This document shows, one piece after another, positions 4,282 through 8,783 of a stretch of DNA of 8,783 nt (its first letter is position 1; the number at the start of each line of letters is the position of its first letter). The notes beneath the pieces are model-generated. The model was given only the letters and a program-made list of their open reading frames with translations. It was not told where the DNA came from and made no database searches. Both the position numbers and the translations under genes were made by a program. The DNA is from Ruminococcaceae bacterium UBA3751 (lineage in GTDB: Bacteria > Bacillota > Clostridia > Oscillospirales > Acutalibacteraceae), in the NCBI GenBank assembly GCA_002371215.1, contig DFGL01000059.1:621-9403 (forward strand), written 5' to 3'.

Positions 4282-5895
4282 TTATTCACATTCGCAGATA
4301 TTGCGCCTTGTCTGTAGGATTGATGAAGGAGTTACAGAAAATTCATCAAGTCCCCATTCAACGAGCTTAGGAATCAGTCGTTCGTCTGCAGCAGCCTCGC
4401 CGCACATACCAACCATAATTCCTGCTTTCTTTGCATTTTTAATCGTCATTTCAATTGCACGAAGAACTGCAGGCTGGAAAGCATCATATAAATGGCTGAC
4501 ATTTGCATTTCCTCTGTCAACCGCCATAGTATAGCCCGTAAGGTCGTTTGTTCCGATTGAGAAGAAATCAACCTCTTTTGCAAGTAAATCGGAAATCAGA
4601 GCCGCCGAAGGCGTTTCAATCATTATGCCAAGCGGAGCCATACGGAAGGATAGGCCTTCGCTTTCAAGCTCTGCGGCACATTCATCAATCAGTGCTTTTG
4701 CCGCTTTAACCTCATCAAGCGAAGTAACAAGCGGAAGCATAATCTTTATATCTCCAAAATATGCCGCACGAAGAAGCGCACGGAGCTGTTTTTTATATAG
4801 CTCTGTATTTTTAAGACAATAGCGAATAGCTCTGAAGCCGAGGAAGGGGTTTTCCTCTTTATCAATTTTAAGATAATCAATCGCTTTGTCGCCGCCGATA
4901 TCAAGAGTTCTGATGATAACCTCTTTGCCGTCCATTGCCTTGGCAACGGTTGAATACGCTTCAAACTGCTCTTCCTCTGTTGGCTCACGGTCTCTGTCCA
5001 TAAACAGAAATTCAGTTCTGAAAAGACCAATGCCTTCGCCGCCGTTCTGAATAACATTCTGCGCATCCTCGGCTTTTCCGATATTTCCGTAAACAGCCTT
5101 TTTAACGCCGCTCTTTGTAACGGTGGGCTTGTTGAAGTAAACCTTGAGCCCTTCCTTTTCGTCAAGATAAGCCTTTTGCTTGCCTTCGTATTCAGCAATT
5201 TCTACTTCACTCGGCTGAGTGAAAACCTTGCCCTTGAAGCCGTCAACAATAAGCGTGTCGCCGTTTTCAATAATCTGAGTAGAATTGATAACGGAGAGTG
5301 CGGCAGGAATTCCCATAGCACGGGCAAGAATTGCGCTGTGGCTTGTAACGCCGCCCACTTCTGTAACTATTGCGCTGACGTTTTCCTTTTTTATCTGGCT
5401 TGTCATTGAAGGCGTGAAGTCCTTTGCAATAAGAATTGAGCTCTTTGGAACAGACGCAATATCAACGCTTTTAACGCCGAGAAGAATTCTTATAAGGCTG
5501 TCCTTAATGTCCTTGACGTCCGAAGCACGCTGGCGCATCATTTCGTCGTCCACGCCTGCGAACATATCGTAAAACATTGTGCAGACAGCGTCAACAGCCG
5601 CTTCTGCAACAGCGCCGCCGTCAATATTGTCGTTCATCTGCGAGAGCATAAACGGGTCTGCAAGCATTGTGAGATGTCCTTCAAGAATCTCTGCTTCTTT
5701 CTCGCCTGCGCTTGCCTTGAGCCCTTCCGCCATTTCTTTTGTTTCGGCTGTGAAGGCTTCAACCGCTTTTTCAAGACGTGCTTTTTCTTCGGCTGCAGTA
5801 GTGTATTTTACTGCTGAATAGTCAAGGTTAATGTCTTCGATTATAACTGCTTTTCCTATCCCGTAGCCCTGTGAAGCGCCTATACCCTGTAACAT
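4282..5895 (-). CDS. ptsI: PTS enzyme I (phosphoenolpyruvate-protein phosphotransferase)
   Basis: This soluble 537-aa enzyme moves phosphate from phosphoenolpyruvate to HPr, the first step for all PTS sugars. The N-terminal HPr-binding/phosphohistidine half contains GGVTSHSAILARAMGIPA (181-198) with active-site His186. The C-terminal PEP-binding barrel shows GLFRTEFLFM (290-299, Arg293), IIRTLDIGGDK (327-337, Arg329), and GIMIET (423-428). It also has SIGTNDLTGYTMAVDRGN (446-463) and GMCGE (496-500) with the catalytic acid Cys498. In my recollection the family usually has Gln where Gly454 stands (NDLTQY); other key residues are present. Length is near the usual 570. GAGGTGAT lies 7 nt before the ATG. 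It is the last gene of the operon, 44 bp after ptsH, and is closed by the terminator at 4250-4275. Confidence 0.96.
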   Translation of the reverse strand: MLQGIGASQGYGIGKAVIIEDINLDYSAVKYTTAAEEKARLEKAVEAFTAETKEMAEGLKASAGEKEAEILEGHLTMLADPFMLSQMNDNIDGGAVAEAAVDAVCTMFYDMFAGVDDEMMRQRASDVKDIKDSLIRILLGVKSVDIASVPKSSILIAKDFTPSMTSQIKKENVSAIVTEVGGVTSHSAILARAMGIPAALSVINSTQIIENGDTLIVDGFKGKVFTQPSEVEIAEYEGKQKAYLDEKEGLKVYFNKPTVTKSGVKKAVYGNIGKAEDAQNVIQNGGEGIGLFRTEFLFMDRDREPTEEEQFEAYSTVAKAMDGKEVIIRTLDIGGDKAIDYLKIDKEENPFLGFRAIRYCLKNTELYKKQLRALLRAAYFGDIKIMLPLVTSLDEVKAAKALIDECAAELESEGLSFRMAPLGIMIETPSAALISDLLAKEVDFFSIGTNDLTGYTMAVDRGNANVSHLYDAFQPAVLRAIEMTIKNAKKAGIMVGMCGEAAADERLIPKLVEWGLDEFSVTPSSILQTRRNICECE

Positions 5896-5911
5896 AAAAT
5901 CACCTCATACT

Positions 5912-5929
5912 GGGCGGTGTTACCCGCCC
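5912..5929. other. GC hairpin between ptsH and ptsI
   Basis: GGGCGG (5912-5917) pairs with CCGCCC (5924-5929) around a 6-nt loop, without a following T run. It sits after the ptsH stop and just before the ptsI ribosome binding site. A hairpin here could stabilise the ptsH message or set the excess of HPr over enzyme I; it does not look like a terminator. Confidence 0.45.
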
Positions 5930-5939
5930 GTTTAATTGA

Positions 5940-6206
5940 TTATTCTTCGCCGAAGCCGCTTTCAATCATTGATGAAGCTTCGCTGAGCATTGCTTCTTCA
6001 TCAGCGCCGTTGCATGAAACAGTGATTTCACTGCCGCATTTCATGCAAGCTGCCATAATATTCATAATGCTTTTGCCGTTGATATCCTTGCCGTTAAAAG
6101 TGATAGTTATATTGGAAGAATACTTTGCCATTGCGGTTACGAAAACCTGTGCGGGGCGCATATGAAAGCCCATTTTGTTAGTAAGTGTAAATGATTTTGA
6201 TACCAT
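5940..6206 (-). CDS. ptsH: HPr phosphocarrier protein
   Basis: This 88-aa protein carries phosphate from enzyme I to the EIIA domain of sugar permeases. MGFHMRPAQ (12-20) holds the active-site His15 and the conserved Arg17, and GKSIMNIM (44-51) holds Ser46, the regulatory site of HPr kinase in Firmicutes. That residue is intact, so a role in CcpA-type carbon repression is likely. An unusual point is CMKCG (54-58): Cys54 and Cys57 form a CxxC where most HPr proteins have no cysteines, with a third at Cys65. AGGAG lies 8 nt before the start, 20 bp after fruA. The gene lies inside the fructose operon, so HPr supply would rise with fructose induction. Confidence 0.95.
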   Translation of the reverse strand: MVSKSFTLTNKMGFHMRPAQVFVTAMAKYSSNITITFNGKDINGKSIMNIMAACMKCGSEITVSCNGADEEAMLSEASSMIESGFGEE

Positions 6207-6226
6207 AATTTTTTCTCCTTTTCTAT

Positions 6227-8164
6227 TTATGCGGCTTTCTTTTCAGCCTTTTTCTGATTTTTTTTGAGAATTGCAAGCATAAGTGCGCCTGCAACTGAGC
6301 CTGCTACAAGAGAAATGATGTATCCAAGCGGATGTTCAACAACTGCGAAGGTGAAGATACCGCCGTGAGGAGCAGGGCAAGCGCAGTTGAAGAGTGCGCA
6401 TACAGCGCCTGCAACGCCTGAACCTACCATACATGAAGGAATAACACGAAGCGGGTCTGAAGCAGCGTAAGGAATTGCTCCTTCTGTAATGAAGCAAAGC
6501 CCCATTAAGTAGTTTACAGGACCGCTCTTGAGCTCCTGTGCCGTCCACTTGCTCTTGTTGAAGGTTGTTGAAAGAGCGATAGCAATCGGGGGAACCATAC
6601 CGCCTATCATAACGGCTGCCATTATCCATGTGTTGCCGTCTGCGATAGCAGCCGTTCCGAAAACGTAAGCCGCTTTGTTGAACGGGCCGCCCATATCAAT
6701 AGCCATCATAGCTGCGAGTACAACTGAAAGTAAAAGCCTGCTTGTGTCGCCGAGATTTGTAAGGAAGTTTGAAAGTCCGCTGTTGAGAAGTCCGACAACA
6801 GGGTTGATAAGAAGCATTACAATGCCGATAAGGAAGGTTCCGAAAAGCGGATAAATGAATACGGGCTTAATACCGTCCATTGCCTTCGGCATCCAGTTAA
6901 ACGCTTTTTTAAGGCAGTTTACAAGAAGACCTGCAACAAAACCTGCAAGAAGTGCTCCAAGGAAGCCTGAAACCGCTTTGTCGTCGCCTGTCGGGGAAGC
7001 GAGAGTTGCGCCTGTTGTTGCAAGATAACCGCCTACAATACCCGGAAGAAGACCCGGGCGGTCTGCTATTGACATTGAGATATAACCTGCAAGAACGGGA
7101 AGCATAAATGCAAACGCTGCTTTACCAATCCAGAAAACAACGGCTGCAACAGGGTTGGTGAAACCGAAATTTCCGCCAACGTCAGCGTTGCCTGCGATTG
7201 TGTCGATAAGGAAGCCGAGAGCGATGAGCACGCCGCCGCCTACAACGAACGGAAGCATATGTGAAACGCCGTTCATAAGGTGCTTGTAAACCTTACGTCC
7301 GAAGCCTTCGCCGTCGCTTGCCGTATCTTCGGAAGCGTCTGCTGAATCGCTGTGATAAACGGGAGCCTCCTTGTTGAGAATTTTATTGATAAGCTCTTCG
7401 GGCTTGTTGATTCCGTTTGAAACTGCGGTCTTGTAAACGGGCTTGCCGTCAAAGCGCGCCATTTCAACGTTTCTGTCAACTGCGCAGATAATTCCGTCGC
7501 AGTTTGCTATTTCTTCTTTTGTAAGAACGTTCTTTGCGCCGCCAGAGCCGTCTGTTTCAACCTTGATTGAAACGTCCATTTTTTCAGCTGCCTTTTCAAG
7601 TGCTTCGGCTGCCATATAGGTGTGGGCAATACCTGTCGGGCAGGCTGTAACTGCAAGAATCTGATAGCCTTCCTTCGGAGCTTCTTCAACAACAGGCTCT
7701 TCTGGATACTTTTCTGCTTCAGCTTTGTCGATTATTTCAAGATACTCTTCAGGTGTTTTTGCCGCACGGAGCTTTGCGCAGAAATCAGCGTCCATAAGCA
7801 TTACCATAAGGCGTGAGAGAATTTCGAGATGAAGGTCTCCGTCAATAGGTGCTGCAATCATAAAGAGTATATCTGACGGCATTCCGTCAGGTGCGCCGTA
7901 GTCAACTCCGCCGGGAACGGTAATTGAAGCAAGTCCTGGAGTTTTAACGCTGTCGCTTTTAGCATGGGGAACTGCGATGCCTTCGCCTATTGCGGTTGAG
8001 CTCTGGCTCTCTCTTGCAAGAATTGCGTCCTTGTAGGTTGCAGAGTCGTTAAGATTGCCTGCGCCTGAGTGCAGCTCAACCATTTTGTCGATTGCTTCGT
8101 CCTTTGTTGAAACGGAAGCGTTCAACTCAATAGCGTCGACTTTTAGTAAATCGATGATTCTCAT
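6227..8164 (-). CDS. fruA: Fructose PTS permease, EIIABC fusion
   Basis: This 645-aa membrane protein imports fructose and phosphorylates it to fructose-1-phosphate. The EIIA domain (about 1-150) has GEGIAVPHAKS (60-70) with phospho-accepting His67. EIIB (about 166-268) opens with ILAVTACPTGIAHTYMAAEA and uses Cys175. A short Ser/Asp-rich linker (271-288) leads to the EIIC channel (about 290-635), with several hydrophobic segments. EIIC also holds the conserved SIADRPGL (365-372), MGGPFNKAAY (491-500) and TEGAIPYAASDP (560-571). Domain order A-B-C and length fit the FruA family of Firmicutes. The C-terminus is lysine-rich, as expected for a cytosolic end. AGGAGG lies 7 nt before the ATG. It follows fruK by 22 bp and precedes ptsH by 20 bp, so one operon is near certain. 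Mannose-type alternatives are excluded by the EIIA and EIIB motifs. Confidence 0.95.
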   Translation of the reverse strand: MRIIDLLKVDAIELNASVSTKDEAIDKMVELHSGAGNLNDSATYKDAILARESQSSTAIGEGIAVPHAKSDSVKTPGLASITVPGGVDYGAPDGMPSDILFMIAAPIDGDLHLEILSRLMVMLMDADFCAKLRAAKTPEEYLEIIDKAEAEKYPEEPVVEEAPKEGYQILAVTACPTGIAHTYMAAEALEKAAEKMDVSIKVETDGSGGAKNVLTKEEIANCDGIICAVDRNVEMARFDGKPVYKTAVSNGINKPEELINKILNKEAPVYHSDSADASEDTASDGEGFGRKVYKHLMNGVSHMLPFVVGGGVLIALGFLIDTIAGNADVGGNFGFTNPVAAVVFWIGKAAFAFMLPVLAGYISMSIADRPGLLPGIVGGYLATTGATLASPTGDDKAVSGFLGALLAGFVAGLLVNCLKKAFNWMPKAMDGIKPVFIYPLFGTFLIGIVMLLINPVVGLLNSGLSNFLTNLGDTSRLLLSVVLAAMMAIDMGGPFNKAAYVFGTAAIADGNTWIMAAVMIGGMVPPIAIALSTTFNKSKWTAQELKSGPVNYLMGLCFITEGAIPYAASDPLRVIPSCMVGSGVAGAVCALFNCACPAPHGGIFTFAVVEHPLGYIISLVAGSVAGALMLAILKKNQKKAEKKAA

Positions 8165-8186
8165 AAGTTTTCCTCCTTAATATATA

Positions 8187-8783
8187 TCAGCTTTTGCTAA
8201 TATCCAGTAATTCAAATACGCGGTCAATGTCCGCATTCTCAGCAAGCCCTTCCGAAAAGGCTGTTGCGTTTCCGCATGCCGCCCCGAGCCTGAGCGCATG
8301 GGAATAATCCTTCTTCTGAATGTAGCCCGCAATAAATCCGCCGACCATACTGTCGCCACAGCCAACGCTATTAACAAGCTTGCCTTCGGCATTTTCTATT
8401 TTGAAAACACCGCCGTTTTCATCTATCAGCATTGCGCCGTCCTTTGAGCGGGAAACAAGAACATTTCTTGCGCCCATTTTCTGAAGCTTTCTTGCGTACT
8501 TTTCAATTTCTTCATCGGTTTTTGTTTTAACTGAGAATAAATCTCCAAGCTCGTGGTGGTTCGGTTTTACTAAAAACGGCTTATATTTCAGCACGTTTAA
8601 AAGCAGGTCGCCCGTTGCATCAACAACAAAATTAACTCCCCTGCCCGAAAGCCTTTTTAATATTCGCTCATATATATCCGCGGGCAATGTGCTCGGAACA
8701 GAGCCCGCAAGAACAAGAAAGTCACCGTCTTTGATTTCATCAAGCTTTTCAAAAAGCTCTTTTATTTCATCTTCTGAAATGTC
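8187..8783 (-). CDS. fruK: 1-phosphofructokinase, 3' part (5' end outside window)
   Basis: The last 198 codons are in the window, and the frame is open to the edge. FruK phosphorylates fructose-1-phosphate to fructose-1,6-bisphosphate. Visible PfkB-family marks are LAGSVP (25-30 of the partial protein), VDATG (54-58), VKPNHHE (72-78), and SVGCGDSMVGGF (139-150), whose Asp144 is the catalytic base. Full-length members have about 300 residues, so about 100 N-terminal residues are missing here. The specificity is inferred from the fruA gene directly downstream, because tagatose-6-phosphate kinases share these motifs. No internal ATG is needed: the frame simply runs off the window edge, and a TTG at 8685-8687 is not the start. 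Confidence 0.92.
   Translation of the reverse strand, partial: DISEDEIKELFEKLDEIKDGDFLVLAGSVPSTLPADIYERILKRLSGRGVNFVVDATGDLLLNVLKYKPFLVKPNHHELGDLFSVKTKTDEEIEKYARKLQKMGARNVLVSRSKDGAMLIDENGGVFKIENAEGKLVNSVGCGDSMVGGFIAGYIQKKDYSHALRLGAACGNATAFSEGLAENADIDRVFELLDISKS

Noticed and set aside
4226..4534. 102-codon plus-strand ORF over the ptsI 3' end
   Set aside because: Its start has no ribosome binding site, it reads through the terminator hairpin, and it is the antisense of ptsI.
4746..5198. 150-codon minus-strand ORF inside ptsI
   Set aside because: Other-frame shadow of a confidently assigned gene; composition is arginine/serine/lysine-rich as expected for such shadows.
8187..8687. Starting fruK at the TTG at 8685-8687
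   Set aside because: The frame is open to the window edge and the upstream codons encode the conserved LAGSVP segment of FruK, so the true start is outside.

Overview
The window looks like chromosome of a low-to-mid GC gut-type Firmicute (Clostridia, probably Oscillospiraceae/Ruminococcus-like). The reasons are strong AGGAGG-type ribosome binding sites, sigma-A promoters, the families present, and a fructose PTS operon that carries the general PTS genes. The organism assignment is inference. No element is visible end to end.

Region 1 (1-3000) is accessory. It starts with the 3' end of a tRNA (probably tRNA-Pro, CCA encoded), followed by two hairpin terminators and a tract of short repeats (111-175). 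On the minus strand come a fused DUF262/HNH (GmrSD/SspE-like) restriction-type protein with its own promoter, a small excisionase-type HTH protein, and a winged-helix HTH_36 protein of the kind found near replication modules of integrative elements. No integrase is present. The restriction gene is clearly AT-richer than its neighbours and sits where an integrase usually lies, between the excisionase-like gene and the tRNA. I read this as a decayed or re-used tRNA-associated island with a defence gene as cargo. The 240 bp between the two HTH genes hold five GGAATAC-type heptamers, a perfect hairpin, and a 39-codon in-frame open extension beyond the HTH_36 stop codon.

Region 2 (3000-4280) has a plus-strand alpha/beta-hydrolase esterase behind a consensus TTGACA-17-TATAAT promoter. 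It converges on a small minus-strand DUF6809-like gene across a shared terminator. A 248-bp gap follows, with an inverted repeat, a possible 10-codon aromatic mini-ORF on the plus strand, and a bidirectional terminator.

Region 3 (4282-8783) is a minus-strand operon read as fruK (5' end outside the window), fruA, ptsH, ptsI. EI and HPr pass phosphate from PEP to the EIIA and EIIB domains of FruA. FruA imports fructose as fructose-1-phosphate, and FruK converts that to fructose-1,6-bisphosphate for glycolysis. The genes are 20-44 bp apart, each with its own ribosome binding site. The operon ends at the terminator at 4250-4275. Its promoter is outside the window.

The most promising oddities are the integrase-less tRNA island with its solitary defence gene, the 10-bp-periodic repeat tract beside the tRNA, the open frame past the HTH_36 stop codon, and the CxxC in HPr. 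None is proof of a new system.
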